NCBI GenBank assembly: GCA_009775605.1
Contig: VSPV01000002.1
Coordinates: 1-43,539, forward strand
Reading direction: 5' to 3'
DNA length: 43,539 bases
Source of the DNA: Paramuribaculum sp.
GTDB lineage: Bacteria > Bacteroidota > Bacteroidia > Bacteroidales > Muribaculaceae
Position numbers and translations under genes: made by a program. This document shows positions 1 to 8,709 of this stretch, in pieces. Below the pieces are notes generated by a model. It did not search any database. It was not told the origin of the DNA and was given only the letters and a program-made list of their open reading frames with translations. Position 1 is the first letter of the stretch, and each line of letters begins with the position of its first letter.

Positions 1-3000
1 ATCGTGTGCCGCTACAAGACAATGAAGGGCTTCCGTGTCAACCGCAAGGCCGGTTGGGACACCCACGGACTTCCCGTGGAGCTCGGCGTTGAGAAATCCC
101 TCGGAATCACCAAGGAGGATATAGGCAAGAAAATATCCGTTGACGACTATAATGCGGCATGCCGTCGCGAGGTGATGAAATATACCCGCGAATGGGAGAA
201 CCTTACCGCCATGATGGGTTACTGGGTCGACACCAAGAACCCTTACATCACCTACGACAACCGTTACATCGAATCAGTGTGGTGGCTCCTCCGCCAGCTT
301 TATGACAAAGGTTTCCTTTACAAAGGCTATACCATCCAGCCTTATTCTCCCGCCGCAGGAACCGGCCTCAGCACCCACGAGCTCAACCAGCCCGGCTGTT
401 ACCGCGACGTGAAGGACACCACATGTGTGGCTCAGTTTGAAATCACCGACCCGCGCCCCGAGATGAAAGAGTGGGGAACTCCCTATTTCCTGGCATGGAC
501 CACAACTCCCTGGACTCTTCCATCAAACACAGCTCTCGCTGTAGGTCCCTCGATTGTCTACAATGTTGTCCGCACTTACAATCCATATTCCGGCAAACCG
601 GTAACCGTGGTGGTTGCAGATGCGCTCATGGGTTCATTTTTCAATCCCAAGGCAGCTGCCCTTCCTCTGGAAGACTACAAAAAGGGCGACAAACTCATAC
701 CGTATAAAGTCGTGGCTCAGTATAAAGGCGCCGACTTGTGCGGAATGACATATCGCCAGCTCATTCCCTGGGTGAATCCGGGTGAGGGCGCTTTCCGGGT
801 TATCCCCGGCGACTATGTATCCACCGACGACGGTACCGGCATAGTGCATATAGCCGGTACGTTCGGCGCCGACGACCTCCGCGTTTCGCGTCAGAACGGT
901 GTTCCTCCTCTCCATCTTATAGATCGCGACGGCAATATCCGCCCGATGGTGGATATGACAGGCCGCTTCTACCTGCTGGAAGATCTCGATCCCGAATTCG
1001 TCAAGAAAATGGTGAATGTTGAGGCATATACTCCCTGGCAGGGAAAATACGTGAAGAATGCGTTTGACTCTTCCAAGACCGATGCTGACGAGACCCTCGA
1101 TGTGGAAATCTGCCTGATGCTCAAGCAGACCGACGGTGTGTTCAAAATCGAGAAACACGTTCACAGCTATCCCCATTGCTGGCGTACCGACAAACCGGTG
1201 CTCTATTACCCGCTCGACAGTTGGTTTATCCGCACCACTGCGGTGCGCGAGCGTCTGATGCAGCTCAACGACACCATTAAATGGAAACCGCAGTCAACCG
1301 GCTCCGGGCGATTCGGAAAATGGCTTGAGAATCTTCAGGACTGGAATCTTTCGCGCAGCCGCTACTGGGGCACTCCTCTTCCCATCTGGCGCACCGACGA
1401 TGCTGCGGAAGAGCTGTGCATAGACAGCGTGGAGATGCTTTACAACGAAATGGACCGCTCCGTGGAAGCCGGATTCATGAAGAGCAATCCCTATCGCGAC
1501 CGCGGATTCGTCCCCGGCGACTATTCCAAGGAGAACTACGAGAAAATCGACCTCCATCGTCCCTATGTTGACGATATAGTGCTCGTTTCGCCCTCCGGCA
1601 AACCGATGCACCGCGAGACCGACCTTATAGACGTATGGTTCGACTCCGGTTCGATGCCATACGCACAGATACACTATCCCTTCGAGAACAAGGATGCCTT
1701 TGACGCGCGCACCATATTCCCGGCCGATTTCATAGCCGAGGGCGTGGACCAGACACGCGGATGGTTCTTCACCCTGCATGCCATAGCAGGCATGGCGTTT
1801 GATTCCGTGGCCTACAAAGCAGTTATCTCCAATGGCCTCGTGCTCGACAAGGACGGCAACAAGATGTCGAAGCGTCTCGGCAACGCCGTGAATCCCTTCG
1901 AGGCTATCGAGAAGTATGGCTCCGACCCGTTGCGCTGGTATATGATAGCCAATTCCGCACCGTGGGACAACCTGAAATTCGACCCTGCGGGCGTAGAGGA
2001 GACTTCGCGAAAACTCTTCGCGACGCTTTACAACACCTACGGATTCTTCGCTCTGTATGCCAACGTTGACGGTTTTGACAATTCGCAGCCTCAGATTCCT
2101 CTGGAGAAGCGTCCCGAAATCGACCGCTGGATAATCTCGCTCCTCAACTCGCTCATAGAGACCGTGGAATCGGCCATGGAGGACTACGAGCCCACCCGTG
2201 CCGCCCGCGCAATAAACGATTTTGTAGGCGACAACCTCTCCAACTGGTATGTGCGCCTCAACCGCAAGCGTTTCTGGGGCGGAGAGATGAACGAAAACAA
2301 GCTGTCGGCCTATCAGACGCTCTATCAGTGTCTGGAGACAGTGGCGCTGCTGCTTGCCCCGATAGCTCCCTTCTATGCCGATCGTCTGTATGCCGACCTT
2401 ACCGAGGTGACTATGGCAAACAGCAAGTCCGTGCATCTGCAGCTGCTTCCCGAAGTGGACCGCGAGGCCATAGACAAGGCGCTGGAGAAGCGCATGGCTC
2501 TTGCCCAGACCATCACCTCCATGACCCTTGCGCTGCGCCGCAAGGCTTCGCTGAAGGTGCGTCAGCCCCTGCAGCGTATCCTCGTTCCCGTGGTCGATGA
2601 TGCCCAGCGTCAGGATGTTGAATCAATGAAGGACTTGATTCTTAATGAAATCAATGTCAAGGAAATGCAGATTGTGGGCAGCGACGACGGCGTGCTTGTG
2701 AAGCGTGTGAAGCCCGATTTCAAGAAACTCGGTCCGAAATTCGGTAAAAACATGAAGAAGGTTGCCGCCGAAATCCAGGCTATGGACCAGCATGCCATAG
2801 CAATGCTGGAGAAGGAAGGAAGAGTTGAGCTTGCAATTGAAGGTGCTCCTGCGGTCATAGAACTGGCCGATGTGGAGGTAATATCCGAGGATATTCCCGG
2901 ATGGCTTGTGGCCAACGAGGGAAATGTGACCATTGCTCTCGACATTACCGTGACTCCCGAACTGAGAATGGAAGGCATAGCCCGCGATATAGTGAATCGC

Positions 3001-3225
3001 ATCCAGAATATCCGCAAGAACCGCGGCTATGAGATAACCGACCGCATCAATCTCACATTCGAACCCAATCCGCAGACCGACGGCTCTCTTGAAGCATTCG
3101 GCAAATATATATCGGGCCAGGTTCTTGCCGATTCCCTGACTATCGGAGAGGCCAAAGGTGATGATGTGGAACGTCTCGAACTTGACGACATCACTCTTGA
3201 CGTGAAGATAACTCTTGATAGATAA
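1..3225 (+). CDS. ileS: Isoleucyl-tRNA synthetase, 5'-truncated by window edge
   Basis: Cytoplasmic class I aminoacyl-tRNA synthetase that charges tRNA-Ile. The frame is open from base 1, so the start and roughly the first 70 residues, including the HIGH motif, lie outside the window. Visible parts are the Rossmann-fold segment (RKAGWDTHGLPVE), the CP1 editing domain with WTTTPWTLPSN near nt 490-525, the KMSKR loop at nt 1861-1875 and the anticodon-binding helical domain. The long C-terminal extension has no cysteine pair, unlike the zinc-tailed type 1 enzymes, so I read it as the eukaryote-like type 2 form. The size fits (about 1,140 aa expected in full). It is the first visible gene of a plus-strand run into dksA-like and lspA. 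Any N-terminal codon in the window is not the true start. Confidence 0.97.
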   Translation: MVCRYKTMKGFRVNRKAGWDTHGLPVELGVEKSLGITKEDIGKKISVDDYNAACRREVMKYTREWENLTAMMGYWVDTKNPYITYDNRYIESVWWLLRQLYDKGFLYKGYTIQPYSPAAGTGLSTHELNQPGCYRDVKDTTCVAQFEITDPRPEMKEWGTPYFLAWTTTPWTLPSNTALAVGPSIVYNVVRTYNPYSGKPVTVVVADALMGSFFNPKAAALPLEDYKKGDKLIPYKVVAQYKGADLCGMTYRQLIPWVNPGEGAFRVIPGDYVSTDDGTGIVHIAGTFGADDLRVSRQNGVPPLHLIDRDGNIRPMVDMTGRFYLLEDLDPEFVKKMVNVEAYTPWQGKYVKNAFDSSKTDADETLDVEICLMLKQTDGVFKIEKHVHSYPHCWRTDKPVLYYPLDSWFIRTTAVRERLMQLNDTIKWKPQSTGSGRFGKWLENLQDWNLSRSRYWGTPLPIWRTDDAAEELCIDSVEMLYNEMDRSVEAGFMKSNPYRDRGFVPGDYSKENYEKIDLHRPYVDDIVLVSPSGKPMHRETDLIDVWFDSGSMPYAQIHYPFENKDAFDARTIFPADFIAEGVDQTRGWFFTLHAIAGMAFDSVAYKAVISNGLVLDKDGNKMSKRLGNAVNPFEAIEKYGSDPLRWYMIANSAPWDNLKFDPAGVEETSRKLFATLYNTYGFFALYANVDGFDNSQPQIPLEKRPEIDRWIISLLNSLIETVESAMEDYEPTRAARAINDFVGDNLSNWYVRLNRKRFWGGEMNENKLSAYQTLYQCLETVALLLAPIAPFYADRLYADLTEVTMANSKSVHLQLLPEVDREAIDKALEKRMALAQTITSMTLALRRKASLKVRQPLQRILVPVVDDAQRQDVESMKDLILNEINVKEMQIVGSDDGVLVKRVKPDFKKLGPKFGKNMKKVAAEIQAMDQHAIAMLEKEGRVELAIEGAPAVIELADVEVISEDIPGWLVANEGNVTIALDITVTPELRMEGIARDIVNRIQNIRKNRGYEITDRINLTFEPNPQTDGSLEAFGKYISGQVLADSLTIGEAKGDDVERLELDDITLDVKITLDR

Positions 3226-3270
3226 AATCTCTGATACCTTATAAACCTAATAAACCTATCCCTTAGCACA

Positions 3271-3651
3271 ATGGCAGAAAAGACCCGATATTCCGATGAA
3301 GAACTTCAGGAATTCAAAGAGCTGATTCTTAATAAACTTGCCAAAGCTCAGGCAGATTATGAGCTTCTGAAGGCAAGTGTAAACAATACCGAAGGCAATG
3401 ATGTGGCCGATACGTCGCCCACATTCAAGGTGCTTGAAGAAGGTGCCACCACCCTCAGCAAAGAGGAGAGCGGCCGCCTGGCAGAGCGTCAGATGAAGTT
3501 CATTCAGCATCTGCAGGCCGCCTTGGTGAGAATAGAGAACAAGACTTACGGAATCTGCCGTGCCACCGGCAAGCTTATACCCAAGGAGCGACTCCGTGCC
3601 GTTCCCCACGCTACCCTCGGCATTGACGCCAAGCTCAACAACAAAGACTGA
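3271..3651 (+). CDS. DksA/TraR-family transcription regulator lacking the zinc-finger cysteines
   Basis: A 126-aa protein of the DksA/TraR family, whose members bind the RNA polymerase secondary channel and modulate initiation, often together with ppGpp. The N-terminal half is a predicted coiled-coil hairpin with an acidic tip (NDVADTSPT, residues 43-51). The C-terminal half follows the family pattern TYGICRATGKLIPKERL, but only Cys96 of the usual four zinc ligands is present. Replacement of these cysteines is, to my knowledge, common in Bacteroidota homologues, so this is probably not damage. It lies 45 bp after ileS and 8 bp before lspA, in an arrangement I recognise from other Bacteroidales. 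The ATG at 3271 gives full family length. Confidence 0.9.
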   Translation: MAEKTRYSDEELQEFKELILNKLAKAQADYELLKASVNNTEGNDVADTSPTFKVLEEGATTLSKEESGRLAERQMKFIQHLQAALVRIENKTYGICRATGKLIPKERLRAVPHATLGIDAKLNNKD

Positions 3652-3659
3652 CGCGGTAT

Positions 3660-4310
3660 ATGAAACTATCTAAAGGCTGGCTTGCGCTAATAGTCATTCT
3701 CGCGGTAATCATTGCCGACCAGGCTCTGAAGATATGGGTCAAGACCCATTTCTATCTTGGCGAGGATTTCCGTATCACCTCCTGGTTCCAGCTCCTCTTC
3801 ATCGAAAACGACGGTATGGCTTTCGGCATGAAGATGGGCAGCAAGCTCTTCCTGAGCCTGTTCAGGATTGTGCTTGCCGGGCTGCTTATTTGGGTTATAG
3901 TGAAACTTAAGGATCGTCCGGAAGTGAAACGCGGATTCCTTGTGTGCATAGCTCTTATTACGGCGGGTGCGGCCGGAAATATCATAGACTGTCTTTTCTA
4001 CGGCCTGATTTTCAACAATCCTCCCGTTCCTGAGGTAGCTGTGCTGTTCCCCGATGGTGGCGGATATGGCACGCTTTTTCACGGCCTTGTGGTGGATATG
4101 CTCTATTTCCCGCTGTTCAGCTTCGTGTGGCCCTCGTGGATGCCGTGGGTGGGAGGACAGGAGTTCCTGTTTTTTCAGCCGGTGTTCAATATTGCCGATG
4201 CGGCTATTACCGTGGGTGTGCTTGTGATGCTCATATTCTATTCCAGGAGTCTTTCCGAGCAGATGTCGGACCACGAACCCACAGGCAAGGAAGCCGAAGA
4301 GGCCGAATAA
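3660..4310 (+). CDS. lspA: Lipoprotein signal peptidase (signal peptidase II)
   Basis: Inner-membrane aspartyl peptidase that removes the signal peptide from prolipoproteins after diacylglyceryl modification. Four membrane segments are apparent (around residues 8-25, 65-82, 92-112 and 170-198). Conserved motifs are GNIID (106-110), VVDM with Asp146 and FNIAD with Asp180; the last two aspartates are the expected catalytic pair. At 216 aa it is longer than the roughly 165-aa proteobacterial enzymes, because of a periplasmic insertion between the third and fourth segments and an acidic C-terminal tail. The insertion is usual for the phylum as far as I know. The next gene encodes a lipoprotein that LspA would process. 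Confidence 0.96.
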   Translation: MKLSKGWLALIVILAVIIADQALKIWVKTHFYLGEDFRITSWFQLLFIENDGMAFGMKMGSKLFLSLFRIVLAGLLIWVIVKLKDRPEVKRGFLVCIALITAGAAGNIIDCLFYGLIFNNPPVPEVAVLFPDGGGYGTLFHGLVVDMLYFPLFSFVWPSWMPWVGGQEFLFFQPVFNIADAAITVGVLVMLIFYSRSLSEQMSDHEPTGKEAEEAE

Positions 4311-4344
4311 CATTTATAACAGAGATTCACGATATTTACTGACT

Positions 4345-5166
4345 ATGAAGAAGCCTTATCCTCTCTTAGCTGTTCTGGCAATAGCCGCCGCGGCCGGCTG
4401 CAACCGTCCGCCGGAGGGTGTGCTGTCGCACGACGAGATGGTATCGCTCATGGTCGATATACATAAAGGGGAGAGCGTGGTAGAGGCCAATCCTCGGTCT
4501 TTCCCCACCGATTCCTCGCGCAGGGCATTCCGTCAGAGTGTTTATGCGCGCCACGGACAGACTACGGAGCAGGCCGATTCATCCTTTGCCTGGTATGGCT
4601 ACAATATGGAAGCATACGTGGAGGTGTGCGACGATGTGGTGAAGCAGCTTGAGAAGGAGCTTGCCGAAGCACAGGCTACCGCCGGAGCTTCTGTTGCTGG
4701 AATCGGAACATCTTCCGTATCGGTGGAAGGTGACTCGGTAGATGTATGGGCCGGAATAAGATTCCGCTCGTTCACCCCACAGAGTCCAACGGATATCGTG
4801 TCGTTTACCATCGACCCGGATGCCAACTGGGAGAAGGGCGATGTCTACTGCCTGCGGTTCAAACGTATAGATGGCGGCGCGCCGCTCGAAGTCGGTCTTG
4901 GTGCGGATTATTCCGACAACAAACGTGATTTTGTGGTGACTACCGCCAATGGCGAAGGGTGGCAGAGCGCCACGCTCGTGCTTGACCCGGACCAGACAGC
5001 CCGTGGAGTATATGGCTATATTCTCTCTCCGCGCAAATCGGCAGATGCGGGATACATTGATTCTATTTCTCTGGTGCGTATGCGGTGGAATGAAAACTTC
5101 CGCCATATCCGCACATCGCCCATGAAGTCTTTTGTCCGTGAGACCAAGGGCAAGACGTCAAAATAA
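4345..5166 (+). CDS. DUF4296-domain lipoprotein
   Basis: A 273-aa predicted lipoprotein: the signal peptide ends in a lipobox AAAAGC with Cys19. Residues about 22-105 match the DUF4296 pattern (HDEMVSLMVDIHKGESVVE, then helices with SSFAWYGYNMEAYVEVCDDV). This is an all-helical domain of unknown function found in Bacteroidota, often next to lspA. The rest (about 125-265) looks beta-rich and has no family I can name. It starts 34 bp after lspA and is followed 6 bp later by a small gene, so it is probably the penultimate member of the ileS operon. Expected location is the periplasmic or outer-membrane leaflet. Function unknown. Confidence 0.85.
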   Translation: MKKPYPLLAVLAIAAAAGCNRPPEGVLSHDEMVSLMVDIHKGESVVEANPRSFPTDSSRRAFRQSVYARHGQTTEQADSSFAWYGYNMEAYVEVCDDVVKQLEKELAEAQATAGASVAGIGTSSVSVEGDSVDVWAGIRFRSFTPQSPTDIVSFTIDPDANWEKGDVYCLRFKRIDGGAPLEVGLGADYSDNKRDFVVTTANGEGWQSATLVLDPDQTARGVYGYILSPRKSADAGYIDSISLVRMRWNENFRHIRTSPMKSFVRETKGKTSK

Positions 5167-5172
5167 AGAAAA

Positions 5173-5385
5173 ATGAATAGTTACGGAAAGGTGAGCCGTG
5201 TGCTTGCCAATGTCATCGTATTCGAGGGAAAGGAATATCCTCTCCACATAGCCGAAAGCGACGGCCAGGGTCACATACGTGTCTATCCGTTCGAGAAGGA
5301 AGTGCATTCCACTGTGTTCATGCCTGGAAAAGTGGCGATAAGCACGGATAAGGACGGGAATATGGTTGCCGTTCCCGTAGTCTGA
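5173..5385 (+). CDS. Small conserved-looking protein of unknown function (70 aa)
   Basis: A 70-residue protein with no signal peptide and no membrane segment; it begins MNSYGKVSRVLANVIVFEG. Its alternating hydrophobic and charged pattern (YPLHIAESDGQGHIRVYPF, then KVAISTDKDGNMVAVPVV) suggests a small all-beta fold. I do not recognise a family. It sits 6 bp after the DUF4296 gene on the same strand and its stop is 47 bp from the convergent permease gene, so it is probably the last cistron of the ileS-lspA operon. Codon use resembles its neighbours, and the tight spacing favours a real gene over chance. Confidence 0.7.
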   Translation: MNSYGKVSRVLANVIVFEGKEYPLHIAESDGQGHIRVYPFEKEVHSTVFMPGKVAISTDKDGNMVAVPVV

Positions 5386-5432
5386 ACGGCAATGCGGAAT
5401 CTTTTTCGGAGGGATTTATTAAGGCCCCCTTC

Positions 5433-6515
5433 TTAGCCTTTGGATGCCTTCTTATAGAGCACGAATGCGATCACTGCATATACAATATTGGGAATCCACA
5501 TGGCGAGCATAGGCGAGGTGAGACCGCTCACTGCGAATGAGGATGTGACGGTCATAAACAGGATGTAGCTGAAGCTGAGCACCAGTCCTATGCCTATGTT
5601 TATACCCATTCCGCCCTTGACCTTGCGCGCAGAGAGAGTCATGCCTATGATGGTGAGAATGAAGGCGGCGGCAGTCATTGCAAACCGTTTATGATATTCT
5701 ATCTCAAACGATTTTATGTTGGCCACACCGCGTTCTTTCTGACGCTCTATGTAATTGTTGAGGTCGGGGGTGTTCATCGTCTCGTGGTCATTCTTGGATA
5801 TGAGAAAGTCGCGGGGCTCGATGGGAATCACCGTGTCAAGTTTGTTGCCGCGGCGTATTTCCTCGCGGTTGCCTTTGAAATCACGAATCATATAGTCGCG
5901 TACCTGCCAGTTGTAGAGTGTGTCGTAACGGATGGTCTGGGCCGTGAGACGCGACACGAGTTTCTTGTCCTTGAACGATTCCAGTGAGAACTTGTAGCCT
6001 GTCTTGGCATTGTTGTCGTAGCGGCTCATGTAGGCTATCTCTCCTTTTCCCACCTGCATCTGGATATTGGTGCCGTATTCCACTCGCTTGTTTTTGACGT
6101 AGGTGTTGGTGTATTCTATACGTTTCACGTTGGCCGGAGGAATAATGTAGGCCGAAAGCAGGTAGGTGGCTATGGCTATCACGGCGGCGGAGATCATATA
6201 GGGCCTCAGAAGCCTTTTGAAGCTCATGCCCGATGAGAGCATGGCTATTATTTCGGAATTGTCGGCAAGCTTGGAAGTGAAGAAAATTACGGCGATAAAT
6301 GTGAACAGCGGGCTGAACTGATTGGCGAAGTAGGGGAGAAAGTTGAGAAAGTAATCGAACACGGTGGCCTTCAGGGGTGCCTTAAGGAACGAATCGAGTT
6401 TCTCGTTGATGTCAAACATCACCGTGATGGCCAGAATCAGAAAAATGGCGAATATATAGGTACCGAGAAATTTACCTATTATATATCGGTCGAGTATTTT
6501 TACAGGGTGTTTCAC
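5433..6515 (-). CDS. LptF/LptG-family LPS export permease (YjgP/YjgQ)
   Basis: A 360-aa inner-membrane permease of the LptF/LptG family, which with the LptB ATPase extracts lipopolysaccharide from the inner membrane and feeds the LptC-A-D bridge. It has three N-terminal membrane helices (about residues 13-35, 55-75 and 98-118), a periplasmic beta-jellyroll region (about 130-270), and three C-terminal helices (about 275-295, 305-325 and 335-355). The start (MKHPVKILDRYIIGKFLGTY) is typical of the family. It lies 25 bp after tgt on the same strand, so the two are probably co-transcribed. Whether it is the LptF or the LptG partner cannot be decided here. Confidence 0.93.
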   Translation of the reverse strand: MKHPVKILDRYIIGKFLGTYIFAIFLILAITVMFDINEKLDSFLKAPLKATVFDYFLNFLPYFANQFSPLFTFIAVIFFTSKLADNSEIIAMLSSGMSFKRLLRPYMISAAVIAIATYLLSAYIIPPANVKRIEYTNTYVKNKRVEYGTNIQMQVGKGEIAYMSRYDNNAKTGYKFSLESFKDKKLVSRLTAQTIRYDTLYNWQVRDYMIRDFKGNREEIRRGNKLDTVIPIEPRDFLISKNDHETMNTPDLNNYIERQKERGVANIKSFEIEYHKRFAMTAAAFILTIIGMTLSARKVKGGMGINIGIGLVLSFSYILFMTVTSSFAVSGLTSPMLAMWIPNIVYAVIAFVLYKKASKG

Positions 6516-6540
6516 AATTCTCAGAGTGGGTGGTGGTTTA

Positions 6541-7671
6541 CTACAGACGGTTTGTGACGCGACGCACCATTTCGGGCTTCCATGTGGCGAAGTCGCCGGC
6601 TATTATGTGGCGTCGCGCCTCGCCGGTGAGCCACAGGTAGAATGCCAGATTGTGGATGGACGCAATCTGCATGGCCAGCAGTTCCTGGCTGATGAAGAGA
6701 TGGCGCACGTAGGCTTTCGAATACACGCGGTCAACGTAGCTTGTGCCCGATTCGTCCAGTGGGGAGAAATCGTCGGCCCATTTCTTGTTGCGCATGTTCA
6801 TTATGCCGTTGGCGGTGAAAAGCATTCCGTTGCGGCCGTTGCGGGTTGGCATCACACAGTCCATCATGTCGACTCCGCGGTCAATCGCCTCAAGGATATT
6901 TGCAGGAGTGCCCACGCCCATAAGATAGCGGGGGCGGTCGGCGGGGAGGATTTCGTTGACCACCTCGATCATCTCATACATTTTCTCCACGGGCTCGCCC
7001 ACGGCAAGTCCGCCGATGGCGTTGCCTTCCGCGCCGAGGTCCGCCACGTGGCGTGCTGCCTCCCGGCGAAGATCGGGGTATGTGACTCCCTGCACTATGG
7101 GGAAGAAGGCCTGGCGGTAACCGTAGAGTCCTTCCGTTTCGTTGAAATGTTTCCATCCGCGGTCGAGCCAGCGCTGAGTGAGGGCGAGAGAGCGGCGCGC
7201 GTATGTGTGGTCGGATGTCCCGGGCGGACATTCGTCAAGAGCCATCATTATATCGGCTCCGATTTCACGCTGTATGTCGACTACGCCTTCGGGGGTGAAG
7301 AGGTGTTTCGAGCCGTCGATATGTGAGCGGAAATGCGCGCCTTCTTCGGTGAGCTTACGGTTCTCGCTGAGCGAGAACACCTGGAAGCCGCCGCTGTCGG
7401 TGAGGATAGGGCGTTCCCAGCCGTTGAACTTATGGAGGCCGCCCGCGCGCCGGAGAATCTCGGTGCCGGGGCGCAGATAGAGGTGATATGTGTTGCCGAG
7501 TATGATCTGGGCCTTGATGTCATCGCGGAGTTCATGAAAATGCACACCCTTGACAGTGCCGAGGGTGCCTACGGGCATAAATACAGGAGTGAGGATTTTG
7601 CCGTGGTCGGTGGTTATTTCGCCGGCGCGCGCGTCAGTGCCGGCGGCGGTGGCATCGATTTTGAATTCCAT
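6541..7671 (-). CDS. tgt: tRNA-guanine transglycosylase without the canonical zinc site
   Basis: Exchanges guanine at wobble position 34 of GUN-anticodon tRNAs for preQ1 during queuosine synthesis. At 376 aa it has full family length. It carries TDSGGFQ (residues 91-97, with Asp92) and GVDMMDCVMPTRNGRN (about 266-281), which holds the nucleophile aspartate. Where most bacterial enzymes carry a CxCxxC zinc motif before YxRAYLRHL, this one reads ESGTSYVD (307-314) before YSKAYVRHL, so the three zinc cysteines are gone. I recall the same replacement in Bacteroides homologues, which suggests a lineage variant rather than a dead enzyme. The ATG at 7671 matches the family N-terminus. A promoter element lies only about 5 bases upstream. 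Confidence 0.96.
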   Translation of the reverse strand: MEFKIDATAAGTDARAGEITTDHGKILTPVFMPVGTLGTVKGVHFHELRDDIKAQIILGNTYHLYLRPGTEILRRAGGLHKFNGWERPILTDSGGFQVFSLSENRKLTEEGAHFRSHIDGSKHLFTPEGVVDIQREIGADIMMALDECPPGTSDHTYARRSLALTQRWLDRGWKHFNETEGLYGYRQAFFPIVQGVTYPDLRREAARHVADLGAEGNAIGGLAVGEPVEKMYEMIEVVNEILPADRPRYLMGVGTPANILEAIDRGVDMMDCVMPTRNGRNGMLFTANGIMNMRNKKWADDFSPLDESGTSYVDRVYSKAYVRHLFISQELLAMQIASIHNLAFYLWLTGEARRHIIAGDFATWKPEMVRRVTNRL

Positions 7672-7675
7672 GCCG

Positions 7676-7683
7676 CAAATTTA
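7676..7683 (-). promoter_or_regulatory. -7 element for tgt, implying a leaderless transcript
   Basis: Read on the minus strand this is TAAATTTG, a perfect match to the Bacteroidota -7 consensus TAnnTTTG. A weak TTTC at 7705-7708 could act as the -33 box (21-nt spacing). Transcription normally begins about 5 nt past the final G, which would be at or next to the A of the tgt ATG at 7671. Confidence 0.5.
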
Positions 7684-7709
7684 GCTAAATTTCCTCAGAT
7701 AGATGAAAC

Positions 7710-7762
7710 AAGAGGCCGGAGAAAGTGGCGCTTGTGCATGCAAGGCGCTTTCTCCGGCTCTT
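7710..7762 (-). terminator. Long hairpin terminator after the galM-nucleotidyltransferase unit
   Basis: Arms 7710-7725 and 7748-7762 pair almost perfectly (15 bp with one bulged base). The middle also pairs in part (GGCGCTTG with CAAGGCGC). On the minus strand the hairpin starts 22 bases after the nucleotidyltransferase stop and is followed by a modest T-rich tail (GTTTCATC). It separates this unit from the tgt promoter. Confidence 0.7.
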
Positions 7763-7784
7763 ATAACTGGTTTATGGGAATTTG

Positions 7785-8696
7785 TCAGGCTTTGAACAGC
7801 GGCGAGGGATACAGGCCGGAGCGATGGAGCTCGGCAAACTTCTCTACAACGCCGGGACGGTCGGCTGCGTAGGTGACTCCGAACCATTTTGAATCGGTGT
7901 CAAGCACTTTCACAGTGGCTTCGCCGTTCTTAATGAGGGCGTCGATGCAGAGAGGAATGAAGAATTCCGATTTGGGAGTGTTGAGGTCGCGGTCAAGGAA
8001 TTTCTTGAACTCACGCTCGCTGTAGTCGAAATAATCGGGAGTGAATCCCCAGAGGTTCATCGAAACCGGAGTGTTGGGCTCGAGGGTCTGTTCCTTGCCG
8101 TTCTCGTCGGTGAATACAATGCGGTGTTCCGGATCATAGCTGATGGCGGTACGCTCAACCACGGAGGTGAGATGTCCGTCCTTGTCGGTGGTGCATACTC
8201 CGCGGGCCACCGAACCGTTTTCGGTCATGGTGTTGCCTACACGGAATCCGACCATGCAGTAGTCGCCCTTGCGGTCGCGCTCGCGCATAAGCTCCTTGGC
8301 TATCACTTCGAATGCGTTGCGGCCATAGAAGTCGTCGGCGTTGATTACGGCGAAAGGCTCTTTGATGGTGTCCTTACCCATGAGGACGGCGTGGTTCGTG
8401 CCCCAGGGTTTGCTGCGGTCGGCCGGGCAGGTATATCCTTCGGGAAGGGCGTCGATTGACTGGAACACTACTTCCACGGGAATGTGGCCTTCGTATTTTG
8501 AGAGGATTTTTTTACGGAAGTCGTCCTCGAAGTCCTTGCGGATTACAAAAACCACTTTGCCGAATCCGGCGTGTATGGCGTCGTAGATAGAATAGTCCAT
8601 GATGGTTTCGCCGTTGGGGCCGAGCGGGTCGAGCTGCTTGAGGCCGCCGTAGCGGCTGCCCATTCCTGCAGCGAGCACAAAAAGAGTCGGTTTCAT
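7785..8696 (-). CDS. Sugar-phosphate nucleotidyltransferase-like protein
   Basis: A 303-aa GT-A-fold NTP transferase. The N-terminal signature LAAGMGSRYGGLKQLDPLG (residues 8-26) is the nucleotide-binding loop. INADDFYGRNAF (about 118-129) holds the aspartates that normally position the metal and nucleoside. There is no C-terminal hexapeptide acyltransferase domain, so it is a stand-alone nucleotidyltransferase. The sugar substrate cannot be told from sequence. It lies 13 bp after galM on the same strand, which points to hexose activation or salvage, but that link is inference. The ATG at 8696 places the signature at the usual distance from the N-terminus. Confidence 0.85.
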   Translation of the reverse strand: MKPTLFVLAAGMGSRYGGLKQLDPLGPNGETIMDYSIYDAIHAGFGKVVFVIRKDFEDDFRKKILSKYEGHIPVEVVFQSIDALPEGYTCPADRSKPWGTNHAVLMGKDTIKEPFAVINADDFYGRNAFEVIAKELMRERDRKGDYCMVGFRVGNTMTENGSVARGVCTTDKDGHLTSVVERTAISYDPEHRIVFTDENGKEQTLEPNTPVSMNLWGFTPDYFDYSEREFKKFLDRDLNTPKSEFFIPLCIDALIKNGEATVKVLDTDSKWFGVTYAADRPGVVEKFAELHRSGLYPSPLFKA

Positions 8697-8709
8697 TGCG
8701 TTGTACTGT

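Noticed and set aside
1294..2436. Long open frame antisense to ileS (380 codons)
   Set aside because: Out of register with a certain gene; its residues (rich in His, Gly, Arg, Val) and lack of any motif fit a shadow of GC-biased third positions. The same applies to long antisense frames over TamB (15924-16973), rny (31872-33122) and cstA (24237-25154).
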